DNA from: Saprospiraceae bacterium
Lineage (GTDB): Bacteria; Bacteroidota; Bacteroidia; Chitinophagales; Saprospiraceae
Direction of reading: 5' to 3'
Length of the DNA: 58,309 bases
Assembly (NCBI GenBank): GCA_013214355.1
Contig: JABSSL010000049.1
Coordinates: 1 to 58,309 of the forward strand
Position 1 is the first letter of the stretch. Every line of letters starts with the position of its first letter. This document shows positions 9,147-17,327 of the stretch, piece after piece. The position numbers and the translations under genes were made by a program. Under the pieces are notes generated by a model. It was given only the letters and a program-made list of their open reading frames with translations, was not told where the DNA came from and did not search any database.

Positions 9147-9186
9147 ATTCCGGACGGAATGTTCGAAAGCGGACAAAGAGCGAACA
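9147..9186. promoter_or_regulatory. Candidate activator-binding dyads upstream of the sigma-54 promoter
   Basis: ATTCCGgaCGGAAT (9147-9160) is a perfect dyad. TGTTCGaaagCGGACA (9160-9175) is an imperfect one, and CGAACA (9181-9186) mirrors TGTTCG again. They lie about 85-125 bases upstream of the predicted start site, the usual place for enhancer sites of NtrC-family activators. Confidence 0.5.
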
Positions 9187-9280
9187 GGTATATGAGAAGG
9201 GGCAAAAAAGATTCACCTTTTTAAGTAATCTAAAGGCTTCCTAAATGTTTCTTACCTTCAGGAGAACGCAAATCTCTGAT

Positions 9281-9736
9281 ATGAACATCATAAAACCTCC
9301 TCATCCTCTAGTGGTAAGCCAACCCAGCATCTTTCTAGCCGGAAGTATTGAATTAGATAAGGCCGAATTGTGGCAAGATCAGGTGTGCAAAGCTTTGGCA
9401 GATCTACCGGTCACTATTTTGAACCCCAGGCGTGATAGCTGGGATGCCTCCTGGCCACAGGATATGTCCTTTGCTCCTTTCCGAGAGCAGGTGGAATGGG
9501 AATTAGAAGCTTTAGAATTAGCCGATATGATCTTACTGTATTTTGATCCAGCCACCAAATCGCCCATTAGCCTCTTGGAATTGGGCTTGCATGCCAGGTC
9601 TAAGAAAATGGTGGTGTGTTGTCCGGAAGGATTTTGGCGGAAAGGGAATGTGGATATTGTGTGTGCGAGGTATGGGATTGAACAAGTTGAGCGATTGGAG
9701 GATTTGATTAATTGGGCAGAGGAGCAACTTACTTAG
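9281..9736 (+). CDS. Nucleoside 2-deoxyribosyltransferase-like protein
   Basis: 151 residues from ATG 9281; a longer frame from 9245 exists, but the chosen start places the conserved opening SIFLAGSIE near the N-terminus. The fold pattern is that of the nucleoside 2-deoxyribosyltransferase superfamily: FLAGSI, then NPRRDSWDASW, a REQVEWELEALELADMILLYF helix-strand, and the glutamate segment SPISLLELGLHA, where Glu would be the nucleophile. Members transfer deoxyribose between bases or hydrolyse nucleotides; the exact substrate is unknown. The gene converges on the acetyltransferase with a 7-bp gap and has TTACCTTCA, a near-match to the -7 box, at 9252-9260. Confidence 0.8.
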   Translation: MNIIKPPHPLVVSQPSIFLAGSIELDKAELWQDQVCKALADLPVTILNPRRDSWDASWPQDMSFAPFREQVEWELEALELADMILLYFDPATKSPISLLELGLHARSKKMVVCCPEGFWRKGNVDIVCARYGIEQVERLEDLINWAEEQLT

Positions 9737-9743
9737 CGGAGGT

Positions 9744-10322
9744 CTACACCTTCTCCCACTCCGCCTTCATCAACCCAAGTACCATCACATCGATAATCTC
9801 GCCGCTGGTTTTCTTAAAGTCGGCGCGGAGATCTCCTTCGCGACGGAAACCACATTTTCGAGCGAGGCGTTGGGAAGCATAATTATCCATAGCAGTACGT
9901 AGACTGATCTTTTCGAGCTTCAATTGCGTAAAAGCAAAGCGGATGATCACTAAGAGGACCTCCGTCATGATGCCTTTGCTGCTGAAGTCCCGGTCAATAA
10001 AGAAGCCAACTTCTGCCTTGGGGATGTGCCAGTCGATGCGAAAGAGACGAATAAAGCCGATCAGTTTCGCAGAATCATTGTCCCATACACCAAAACAGTA
10101 TTCTTCCTGGAGCAACCATTTAGCCAAACGGACTCGGACATACCATTCTGACTTTTCCTTCGAACTATTTTCGTTGAGGGTAGAAGGGAAGGCATCTTCC
10201 AAATAGACACGGTTACTTTGCAAAAGATCATACAGTTGCTCTCCATCGTTTTCACGAAATCGACGCACAACAACGCGTTTAGTCAGTAAGGCAGTGTCTA
10301 CAGATAGAAGATGTAATTGCAT
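9744..10322 (-). CDS. GNAT acetyltransferase, RimJ/RimL-like
   Basis: 192 residues. The GNAT core is complete: an N-terminal strand TKRVVVRRFRENDGEQLYDLL, the central strand FGVWDNDSAKLIGFIRLFRID, an acetyl-CoA loop around FSSKGIMTEVLLVIIRFAF, and the closing segment DNYASQRLARKCGFRREGDLR typical of RimJ/RimL enzymes. These acetylate N-terminal amines of ribosomal or other proteins, or small amines; the substrate here is not clear. It is transcribed away from the nucleotide cyclase gene, with 141 bp between the start codons. Confidence 0.9.
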   Translation of the reverse strand: MQLHLLSVDTALLTKRVVVRRFRENDGEQLYDLLQSNRVYLEDAFPSTLNENSSKEKSEWYVRVRLAKWLLQEEYCFGVWDNDSAKLIGFIRLFRIDWHIPKAEVGFFIDRDFSSKGIMTEVLLVIIRFAFTQLKLEKISLRTAMDNYASQRLARKCGFRREGDLRADFKKTSGEIIDVMVLGLMKAEWEKV

Positions 10323-10392
10323 AATACAAAGCTACATAAGAACTATGAAACCCACTAGTGCTTTTAGGCCGCTATTGGCGGGAGAGGAATTA

Positions 10393-10434
10393 TTTTACCG
10401 TAAAATGAGTTTTCATTACTGCTTCACGAGTGAA
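10393..10434. promoter_or_regulatory. Two short palindromes before the cyclase gene
   Basis: TTTTACcGTAAAA (10393-10405) and TTCACgaGTGAA (10423-10434) are perfect dyads in the divergent gap. The second ends five bases before TTACTTTG (10439-10446), a one-mismatch -7 box for the cyclase. Repressor or activator sites are plausible. Confidence 0.4.
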
Positions 10435-10463
10435 TTAATTACTTTGTGGTAACTTACATCCTA

Positions 10464-11609
10464 ATGTTTCTCAATTTATCTCTTAAGGGTAGGACCAAAC
10501 GGCGAGTAGGCCAGATCATCTGGATTACAGTCTTCTGGACATTGGCGGGTGCACTAGACGCTCTCAATACTCAGGCCTTGGCAGTAAGCCAATACATGGA
10601 CCCTACGGAGGTTTATGACTTCAATAGTTCCTTTTGGGTAAGTGTAATTTCTGCGGCAGTAACAGCCATCCTTTCCGGAGCGATCCTCCTCTTCTACTTA
10701 CGCGATCTCTTCTTAACCAAGTCCTTTGGCGCGGCCTTGGTTTTCAATAGTATTGTGATTTCGGCGCTAAACTTTCTCTTTAGCGCGATATTTTATGATC
10801 TTTTCCTCAGCGCCAAACTGCAAGTTTCTCCTTTGGCTTCCAACGTAATTCAGGAAACCCAAAGCATCCTACGGAGCGGATTCTATGGGAAGAACTTGAT
10901 CTTTTGGACGCTCATTACTTTCCTGACAATCGTGTTCTTGCATGTGAATGATAAGTATGGACCAGGCGTCTTGGGGAAGCTCTTAACTGGGCGTTATCAC
11001 AATCCATTAGAAGAAGAACGGGTATTTTTATTTGCTGACATCAACCATTCCACAGCCATTGCTGAACGATTGGGACATATTCGATTCTTTAATCTTTTGA
11101 ATGATTTCTTCCGAGATATCACCAATTCCATTATCGATACCGGTGGAGAGATTTACCAGTATGTAGGGGATGAAATCGTCATTTCTTGGCCCATCAAGAG
11201 AGGAGTTAACAATGCAAATTGTATTCGATGCTTCTATTTCATGCAAGAGGCCATCCAGAAAAAGGCTCCAAAGTATTTGGAAAAATATGGCGAGGTACCC
11301 TATTTCAAGGCAGGTCTGCACGCAGGCCTAGTAACGTCTGGAGAAATTGGGGTGATCAAGAAAGACATTGTTTATTCTGGTGACGTACTCAATACCACCT
11401 CTCGCATCATTAATCTTTGTCATCAGTACGATACACGCATTCTATTGTCCAAGTATTTGTTAGATAAACTCAATCTCCCTCCTCATGATCTGGCGCCGGA
11501 AAGGATGGGTATATTTGAACTCAAAGGCAAGCGACAAAAAGTAGAGATTTATACCCTAACCAGCGAAGATATCCAGAAAGACCACCGGCCAGTTATTACA
11601 AGCATATGA
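10464..11609 (+). CDS. Membrane class III adenylate/guanylate cyclase
   Basis: 381 residues from ATG 10464. A GTG at 10446 is in frame but overlaps the likely -7 box, so the ATG is preferred. Four hydrophobic helices (about 10-30, 50-75, 85-112 and 140-160) make a membrane anchor. The class III catalytic domain follows (about 185-370): FADINHSTA holds the first metal Asp, IYQYVGDEIVISW the second, and AGLHAGLVTSGEIG and DVLNTTSRI complete the site. The product is cyclic AMP or GMP; substrate-selecting residues were not resolved by eye. A single catalytic domain should work as a homodimer. Confidence 0.88.
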   Translation: MFLNLSLKGRTKRRVGQIIWITVFWTLAGALDALNTQALAVSQYMDPTEVYDFNSSFWVSVISAAVTAILSGAILLFYLRDLFLTKSFGAALVFNSIVISALNFLFSAIFYDLFLSAKLQVSPLASNVIQETQSILRSGFYGKNLIFWTLITFLTIVFLHVNDKYGPGVLGKLLTGRYHNPLEEERVFLFADINHSTAIAERLGHIRFFNLLNDFFRDITNSIIDTGGEIYQYVGDEIVISWPIKRGVNNANCIRCFYFMQEAIQKKAPKYLEKYGEVPYFKAGLHAGLVTSGEIGVIKKDIVYSGDVLNTTSRIINLCHQYDTRILLSKYLLDKLNLPPHDLAPERMGIFELKGKRQKVEIYTLTSEDIQKDHRPVITSI

Positions 11610-11628
11610 TGATCAGGGATAATTTCAA

Positions 11629-11696
11629 ATGAATAATGTTGAACGGATAATTAAGTATGGGATATAGCAATCCATTATACATTCAACATTATTCAT
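11629..11696. terminator. 15-bp inverted repeat between convergent genes
   Basis: ATGAATAATGTTGAA (11629-11643) pairs perfectly with TTCAACATTATTCAT (11682-11696), between the stops of the cyclase and the PKD protein. No long U run follows, so a two-way terminator is only probable. The right arm belongs to the same repeat family as the tracts at 1562-1640 and 5575-5655. Confidence 0.45.
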
Positions 11697-11712
11697 CCAA
11701 CATTATACATTA
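11671..11712. repeat. AT-rich CATTCAACATT repeat tract
   Basis: Units CATTATACATTCAACATT and ATTCATCCAACATTATACAT directly follow the stop of the PKD protein gene. Third member of the tract family. Confidence 0.6.
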
Positions 11713-11718
11713 CAAACG

Positions 11719-14700
11719 CTATCGCAGTAAAATAACCGATCCCATCTTGACCTCCCGCAACCCATTCAGGTATTTTATCGAAGCCTTCCAAGCATAGGCG
11801 CCCTGCGGTGCAATTTGTCCCTTGTAGAAGCCATCCCAGTATCCACCAGGTTGTTCACCATCTAGCTCCTTGGATTCCCAAAGCAATTCTCCCCAAGGAG
11901 AGAAGATCTGTAAATGAAGTTCCTCAATACCGATGCCCGCCGGTTTCCAGTATTTCACATCGCCAATGCCACTTTCAGGAGAAAAGGCGTTGGGAGCGGA
12001 GAAATTGAAAAATAGGCCCGGTGAGACAATAGCTGAAGTAGTATCGGTACAGCCATTTGGGTGAAAGGCAACTAAGGTGGCCTCCCAATCGCCATTGTCT
12101 TCGTATTCATGGCGTGGATCTGATTCTTCTGATACTTCCCCATCTCCAAAGTCCCAGAAATAGGCGGAGGCATCTATGGATCGATTCATAAAGCGCACCA
12201 ATCCCCCAGGACCAAAAGTCGGGTCTTCTTGCCAAGTAAAATCCGCAATCGGGCCACGGATCACGCGAACAGCATTCGGGATCTCAAGACTATCAAAGCA
12301 GACATCACTGTAGCTCACTACTAGCTTTAAATCGTATGCCCCTTGGGTTTCATATTCGTAGGCAGGTTGAAATTCCGTAGAAGTATTGCCATCCCCATAG
12401 TCCCACAGGAAGCGATTGGCATTCAAAGAAGTATTTTCCAGAATGAAGGTATTTCTTTCACATATCTCTAATCTACGTGGACCAAAGGAGGCCACGGGAC
12501 GGAAATTAACCCCAATCTGCTGCCTTGTTGTATCGCTGCAGCCGAAGGCATTTCGGGCAATTAAGGTAATGTCATAACGGCCAGTATCTGCATAAAAAAT
12601 GATCGGGCTATTCTGATTCCCAGTATTGCCATCACCAAAATCCCATTCAAAAGCGGCAGCACCTTCAGATTGATTGGTGAGCACTATAGGTTCATCGATA
12701 TCACAATATTGCAACTGAGCTGGAGAAAACGCACTGGTTGGAGGGGCATAAGCCTGCACATTGAAAACGGCAATATCGGTAAAGCAGCCATTGGCATCTG
12801 TACTCTTGAGTGTCACAGAGAAATTACCGGCTTCAAAATAGGTGTGACAGGGATTTTGATCCACACTACCTTCTCCATCGCCAAAATCCCATTCATAGTA
12901 AGCTGCTCCTTGGCTAGTATTGGTAAAGCAAACCGTAAAGGGTAGACAGCCGTCCGTATCGGATGGCGCAAAGCTAGCTACGGGATTGGGCAGAATCTCG
13001 ATGGTACTGCTGATACTCGACGGACAATTATCGGAGGAGGAAAAAACCGTTAAGACTACCTCATAAATGCCAGCAGAATCGAAGGAGTGCTCGGGATTCA
13101 CGAGGAGTGAAACTTCTCCATCGCCGAAATCCCATTCTGCTGCACCGACATCCGGCGAGGTATTTTGAAACAAGACCGCTTCCCCTATACAGGCGGTAGG
13201 CTGGTGGGTAAAGGAAACTTCAGGTGCCGGAAACACCCGAACATCAATGCTTGCCGTATCAAAGCTGCAACCGTTCGTTACATATTGGTAGACGGTAAAT
13301 GTTCCTAAGGTATCATAAATGTGCGTTGGGCTAGCCTGATTAGAGAAATTCCCATCACCAAAGTTCCAGGTCACAGTAGAGCCTGGCGTAGAAAAGTTGG
13401 TGAAGTTCACCTCTAAAGGCTGACATCCACTAGTGGTATCGATATTGAAAAAGGGATCCACATCATTGGGATTAACCACGATTTCACGATTTAAGGTATC
13501 AGCACCACATTCGTTCGTCGCAATCAAGGTAACGGTATAGACGGTAAAGGTGGAGTCATTGGTCGTGTACTTCTGATCTGGAGGAATAGAGTCACGTGAC
13601 ATCACCCCATTACCCAAATCCCAGAAGTAGTTCTCTGGATTTCCGGCAGTGATATTAGCAAAGCGGATAGGCAAGGGAGAACAGCCATCATCGATATCTG
13701 TACCAAAGTCCACAATCGGTTTAGGAAATACGGTAATAGAATCTGTATCTATAACAGAACCGCAACCATTGATCGCCGTCAAGGTAACTACATAGGTGGT
13801 ATCATCTCTACCTTGATCAAATAGAATCGTTCCTGGATTGGCTTCATCACTTAAACGTCCATCGCCAAAATCCCAATTATAAGTGACACCCACCCCGAGG
13901 CTTTCATTATCAAAGTTTACGGCTAGTACCGCACACCCCTCTCTGACATCGGGCGTGAAAGCTGCCGTTGGTGGGATAGTCACGGAAACATCTCTTTGAA
14001 AAACATCCACACAACCATCACAAGAGGTAATAGTGAGCGTGATTGTATAATCTCCAATAACGGTGTAGGTATGCGTTGGTACCTCTTCCGTGGAGGTCGA
14101 ACCATCGCCGAAATCCCATTCGTAGGAACACACCCCAATGGAGTTATTTTCCAAAGTAATCGGTTCATTGAGACAAGTCGTACCAATCACTTCAAAAATG
14201 GCCTCTGGTACTGGAAAAACAGTAACGGTAACTCGATCGGTGGCAGCACATCCTACTTGATCATTACTGACCGTATATTCTAATGAGTAGATTTCATCCC
14301 CTTGTAAGGTGCTGGGATCAAAAAGGCCGTTGATGGAATCAATAATACCTGGGCCTCTCCAGGTACCCCCGACTGGCGTAAAACCTGAAAGGGCCAGTAC
14401 GCCATTACTCTGGCAGATTTGAAAATCATCACCAGCATCGACACCAGATAGATCAATAACTGAGACATCCACTTGGTCACTAACCTCGCAGCTAGTACCT
14501 GGAGAGAAGGTATAGGTATACACAAAATCTCCTCCTCCAGCTGCCTGTAAGTCGATCTCTCCTGATTCCATATCGATTCCGGGGCCTGACCAAACACCTC
14601 CCCCTGGCGTACCGATCAACTGTACTTGCCCTTCATCTATACAAATGGTAAAATCATCTCCTGCCTCAGCGGTTTGCGGTTCTTCCAAGATAATCTCCAT

Positions 14701-17031
14701 CTCATCAGAAACCGTACAAGCCCCCTGCATATAGGTAATCATCACATCAAATCGATCACTATTTTGGGCCTCCCCTACTGTACTTTTGAAAATACCATTA
14801 GGCGCATCGATAATCCCTGGGCCAGTCCATTCCGTTGTACCACCGGGAGGGTCTAGATTGAGGCCGACTTGGACCGGTAAATTGATCAGCGCATCCGTTC
14901 TACAAAACGTAGCAGATGGAGGCAAACCAATAGTAGGTAGAGCTTGCACGGTAACTGGAACATCTCGCGTTACCACGCAGCCATTAGCATCTGGGAAAGT
15001 ATAGGTAAGGGTAAGATCCCCTGGAGTAACTTGTTGCGGATCGAATTGTCCCAGCGAAGGATCAACTACCCCGAGGCTACCACTCCAAGTACCTCCAAAT
15101 GGAGTGAAATCCAAATTGTAAACTGGAGCATCTTCGCAGATCAATACATCTGATTCGACCGTAACCTCTGCCGCTGGGAGTACTTCAAGTTCTAGCGTTT
15201 GCGATTGGTCACAAGCCCCTTCTATCAGGCGATAGGTAAGCGTGTAGGTTCCTGGGCCTGCTTGCCTTGGATCAAAAACGCCTTCAGCCGTGACTGCCGT
15301 ACCCGACCAACTTCCACCCCCGGGAGAAACATCAAGCGTAATGGGACTAGAGGTATTACAGATAGCATCTGTCGGCTGTGTGATTTGAATAGAGGAGGGG
15401 GTTTGAACCTCTATCGTAGTAGAATCCATAATGGTTCCACAACTACTGCCAATTTCAATAACTACGAGTCCCCCGGTATTGAATAATATGTCACTGGGAA
15501 AGGGATCCGTAGAAGATCCAACCGAGCCATTCTGAAAAGTCCAATTATAGCTAGTGATATTGCTCTCTGAAATATATTGTACGGATGGCGTATAAGAAAG
15601 GCTACCACAGGCAGGATCTACAGCGGCTAGGTTCACATCAGGCGCCTGGAAAACCTCGACTTGGACGGTACTTTCCGAACTACAAACACCATCTCCGTAC
15701 TGATACCTGATGGTATGGGACCCTACTCCAGCATTAGCCGGGTTAAACACCCCATCTGGATTCACTCCCGGCCCGGACCACTGCCCATCTGCCGGTGTTG
15801 CGGTAAAGCTAACCGGATCATCACTAGTACAAAACGTGGTATTAGGACCAGGTCTTTGAATATTAACCGGATCGCGGCTTTGTACCACGACCTGAATGGT
15901 ATCCGAAATAGACCCACAAACATTATTGATCGCTTCGACAATTACCTCATGACTACCTGGTGTGTTAAACACAACCCCGCTGGGTGCCGCTTCGGTGGAA
16001 GTTGCAGGCTCACCATTTTCAAACCTCCATCGATATTCAAAAACAGAACCGGTATAGCTGACTTGGTTGCCAAAATTTACCGTCACACTTTCACAACCGG
16101 GGGGAACAGGTTCCAAGTTAACAGTGGGCGCTTCAAAAAGCTCTAAAGTATCTGCCCAGACATCTTCTCCGCAAATATTCCGCGCTCGTAAGCGGAATAT
16201 GTACTCCCCTGGTCCGATTACTCGAACCTCCGGCTCCTCTGCAAATTCATCCGTATCATTGATATATAGGACATTGTTGGTTGGTGTGATGTCCCATTCA
16301 AAATTAGTAGCAAAGTTCGATTGGTTCCGCAAGCGGATATTTACCGGCGTACAGCCGTTGGAAGGAGTAAATTCAAAGGTAGCATCGGCCTCTGGGCTAT
16401 CGTATACCGTAATGATCTGGTTGTAGGTAGCAATTCCGCAAAAACCATCGGTAGTTAATCTAACATTGTACGTTCCAGGTCCACCAAAGGTGTGAGAAGG
16501 ATTCTCCTCGGTTGAGGTAGTACCATCTCCAAATTCCCAACGGTAGGTGGCATCCGGATCAGGACTACAACTTTGGTTTTGAAAGTCTACTGTCAAATCT
16601 GGTGTACATAGGAATTCTGGTGCATTGAACGAAGCCTCGGGTCTAAGCTTGATAAAAATGGGCTTAATAACGAAGTGGTTAAATTGTGGGCATTCTGGAA
16701 CGATCGCATCCAGTCGTAAACTAACGTTAGCCTCTCCACCCGGTGTGTTACAAACACTCTGATCTTGAAACAAGTATACGTGCGTCGTATCAGAGCGATT
16801 GTACATCGTATCTTTCGTACCATCTCCCCAGTCCCAAATGTAAATGACATCCATATTTCCTGCCTCATCCGTCGTATTGGCTACCGGAATCACTTCTCCT
16901 TCACAAATATCATTCGTCAACAGTTCGTAATTGGCGTCCATTCGAGAGCCATCACATTGACTCCATAGATCAGGTACGAAGCTGAGTATCGCAATTACAC
17001 TACACAACAAGAGTTTGTATCTGTAGGACAT
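11719..17031 (-). CDS. Giant PKD-repeat surface protein with T9SS type B tail
   Basis: 1770 residues. A signal peptide (about 1-24) is followed by roughly twenty Ig-like units. Twelve carry the PKD core W-[DEN]-x-G-[DN]-G (such as WDFGDGSTS), in one group near the N-terminus and a long run from about 960 to 1680. Between them (about 390-950) are six units of another type with GGxWSGPGV followed by a G-[VI]-F motif. The end (about 1690-1770), with FNFSAPNAFSPE, LQIFSPWGELLWES and GYWDG, is the gliding-motility-associated/T9SS type B sorting domain, which sends the protein through the type IX system to the cell surface. Adhesion or gliding is plausible. No catalytic domain is visible. Confidence 0.93.
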   Translation of the reverse strand: MSYRYKLLLCSVIAILSFVPDLWSQCDGSRMDANYELLTNDICEGEVIPVANTTDEAGNMDVIYIWDWGDGTKDTMYNRSDTTHVYLFQDQSVCNTPGGEANVSLRLDAIVPECPQFNHFVIKPIFIKLRPEASFNAPEFLCTPDLTVDFQNQSCSPDPDATYRWEFGDGTTSTEENPSHTFGGPGTYNVRLTTDGFCGIATYNQIITVYDSPEADATFEFTPSNGCTPVNIRLRNQSNFATNFEWDITPTNNVLYINDTDEFAEEPEVRVIGPGEYIFRLRARNICGEDVWADTLELFEAPTVNLEPVPPGCESVTVNFGNQVSYTGSVFEYRWRFENGEPATSTEAAPSGVVFNTPGSHEVIVEAINNVCGSISDTIQVVVQSRDPVNIQRPGPNTTFCTSDDPVSFTATPADGQWSGPGVNPDGVFNPANAGVGSHTIRYQYGDGVCSSESTVQVEVFQAPDVNLAAVDPACGSLSYTPSVQYISESNITSYNWTFQNGSVGSSTDPFPSDILFNTGGLVVIEIGSSCGTIMDSTTIEVQTPSSIQITQPTDAICNTSSPITLDVSPGGGSWSGTAVTAEGVFDPRQAGPGTYTLTYRLIEGACDQSQTLELEVLPAAEVTVESDVLICEDAPVYNLDFTPFGGTWSGSLGVVDPSLGQFDPQQVTPGDLTLTYTFPDANGCVVTRDVPVTVQALPTIGLPPSATFCRTDALINLPVQVGLNLDPPGGTTEWTGPGIIDAPNGIFKSTVGEAQNSDRFDVMITYMQGACTVSDEMEIILEEPQTAEAGDDFTICIDEGQVQLIGTPGGGVWSGPGIDMESGEIDLQAAGGGDFVYTYTFSPGTSCEVSDQVDVSVIDLSGVDAGDDFQICQSNGVLALSGFTPVGGTWRGPGIIDSINGLFDPSTLQGDEIYSLEYTVSNDQVGCAATDRVTVTVFPVPEAIFEVIGTTCLNEPITLENNSIGVCSYEWDFGDGSTSTEEVPTHTYTVIGDYTITLTITSCDGCVDVFQRDVSVTIPPTAAFTPDVREGCAVLAVNFDNESLGVGVTYNWDFGDGRLSDEANPGTILFDQGRDDTTYVVTLTAINGCGSVIDTDSITVFPKPIVDFGTDIDDGCSPLPIRFANITAGNPENYFWDLGNGVMSRDSIPPDQKYTTNDSTFTVYTVTLIATNECGADTLNREIVVNPNDVDPFFNIDTTSGCQPLEVNFTNFSTPGSTVTWNFGDGNFSNQASPTHIYDTLGTFTVYQYVTNGCSFDTASIDVRVFPAPEVSFTHQPTACIGEAVLFQNTSPDVGAAEWDFGDGEVSLLVNPEHSFDSAGIYEVVLTVFSSSDNCPSSISSTIEILPNPVASFAPSDTDGCLPFTVCFTNTSQGAAYYEWDFGDGEGSVDQNPCHTYFEAGNFSVTLKSTDANGCFTDIAVFNVQAYAPPTSAFSPAQLQYCDIDEPIVLTNQSEGAAAFEWDFGDGNTGNQNSPIIFYADTGRYDITLIARNAFGCSDTTRQQIGVNFRPVASFGPRRLEICERNTFILENTSLNANRFLWDYGDGNTSTEFQPAYEYETQGAYDLKLVVSYSDVCFDSLEIPNAVRVIRGPIADFTWQEDPTFGPGGLVRFMNRSIDASAYFWDFGDGEVSEESDPRHEYEDNGDWEATLVAFHPNGCTDTTSAIVSPGLFFNFSAPNAFSPESGIGDVKYWKPAGIGIEELHLQIFSPWGELLWESKELDGEQPGGYWDGFYKGQIAPQGAYAWKASIKYLNGLREVKMGSVILLR

Positions 17032-17052
17032 TAATTCTTACTTAGTTTTTGG

Positions 17053-17224
17053 TAATTAAGCACCAAATCAGAATTATCTATAGTTAATGAAGGCGACTTT
17101 TTAGTAGACTCTTCGTTGCTCAAAGCCTCGCTTAGCTATGGCTAGGCTCGGTTTTCGTGCCTCGATTCTACTAAAAATTCACTCCTCTTTTTCCTATACA
17201 TAATTATGCTCTGGTGCTTAATTA
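17053..17224. repeat. 172-bp imperfect palindromic element
   Basis: The ends are perfect 13-bp inverted repeats TAATTAAGCACCA (17053-17065) and TGGTGCTTAATTA (17212-17224). Further in, TTTTTAGTAGA (17098-17108) mirrors TCTACTAAAAA (17167-17177), and most bases between also match in mirror order, so each arm is about 60 bases. The middle (17121-17155) has another imperfect dyad. It fills most of the gap upstream of the PKD gene and has no ORF. It could be a MITE-like element, a structured RNA, or a terminator-regulator. Confidence 0.7.
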
Positions 17225-17327
17225 TTAACTAATATAGCTTTAGCTGCCCAGCGGACCAAACTGATTTTGGTACACAGTTATTGTACGGGGTATCGAAGTA
17301 TCGGCTAACTTCTTTTAGAGATACTTT

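Noticed and set aside
8415-9224. 269-codon open frame on the plus strand
   Set aside because: It lies opposite the adaptor gene, has Ser/Arg/Leu-rich shadow composition and no family features; the minus-strand frame has clear HlyD structure.
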